From Anaerolineales bacterium (GTDB lineage Bacteria; Chloroflexota; Anaerolineae; Anaerolineales; Villigracilaceae), in the NCBI GenBank assembly GCA_025938055.1, contig JAICQC010000310.1:1-5591 (forward strand): 5,591 nt of DNA, read 5' to 3'. Below are positions 5,474 through 5,591 of this stretch, one piece after another (position 1 is the stretch's first letter; the number at the start of each line of letters is the position of its first letter). The notes beneath the pieces were generated by a model. It had not been told where the DNA came from, searched no databases, and saw nothing but the letters and a program-made list of their open reading frames with translations. The position numbers and the translations under genes are program-made.

Positions 5474-5591
5474 ATGGAAGCCAAGTTATATGTAGGGAAT
5501 CTGTCCAAGTCAACGACGCAGGATGAATTGAATGCGCTCTTCTCACAAGCTGGAGAAGTAACTGCGGCAGAAGTAATCAAAGATCGCAAGA
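5474..5591 (+). CDS. RRM-domain RNA-binding protein (partial, 5' end)
   Basis: The first 39 residues are the start of an RNA recognition motif. LYVGNL at 5-10 is a clear RNP2 motif, followed by the helix-1 pattern TTQDELNALFSQAGEV (14-29) and AEVIKDRK (32-39). RNP1 would lie beyond the right edge. Small single-RRM proteins of this kind occur in cyanobacteria and Chloroflexota, often as stress- or cold-induced RNA chaperones. I chose the ATG at 5474 because family members usually begin just before KLYVGNL. Its purine-rich GGAGAAAG (5455-5462) lies rather far away. An in-frame ATG at 5450 would add eight residues but has no ribosome binding site. Confidence 0.9.
   Translation, partial: MEAKLYVGNLSKSTTQDELNALFSQAGEVTAAEVIKDRK

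Noticed and set aside
5296..5589. Minus-strand open frame of 97 codons at the right edge
   Set aside because: It is antisense to the terminator and to a clear RRM start, with no recognisable domain.

Overview
The window looks like a chromosomal segment from a Chloroflexota bacterium, possibly Anaerolineae-like. This is inferred from gene content: a SpoVS protein beside LuxR/GGDEF signalling genes, a short RRM protein, and a genomic repeat of the TGTCATTC...GAATGACA type. No rRNA or other taxonomic marker is present, so the assignment is tentative.

Positions 1-4404 hold a signalling locus read entirely from the minus strand. In transcription order it contains: a PAS-GAF histidine kinase of the NarL/DesK (HisKA_3) type (4404-2839); its probable partner, a LuxR/NarL response regulator (2771-2124); SpoVS (2002-1613); a PAS-GGDEF diguanylate cyclase with an intact active site and inhibitory site (1547-627); a stand-alone receiver-domain protein (498-127); and the first codons of another gene (from 16 off the left edge). 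A plausible reading is that the kinase passes a signal to the LuxR regulator, which controls transcription, while the cyclase adds a c-di-GMP output and the lone receiver acts as a phosphate relay or sink. SpoVS, known from sporulation control and a small nucleic-acid-binding-type fold, may be a further regulator here.

The most unusual feature is a 66-bp module present twice in this locus, ungapped and 77% identical (51/66): at 508-573 just before the lone receiver gene, and at 2050-2115 before spoVS. Each copy carries a conserved lead block, a strong hairpin and a -10-like sequence. Three stem pairs differ between copies by compensatory changes, so the fold (RNA or DNA dyad) appears to be under selection. 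I do not recognise it as a named riboswitch or motif.

Positions 4405-4882 are the divergent intergenic region. It holds a probable kinase promoter, a 194-bp MITE-like element with terminal inverted repeats and a likely GTTTTA target duplication, and three short palindromes in front of the next gene. On the plus strand follow a SnoaL-like/NTF2-fold protein (4883-5326), a rho-independent terminator (about 5402-5437), and the start of an RRM RNA-binding protein (5474 to the right edge).
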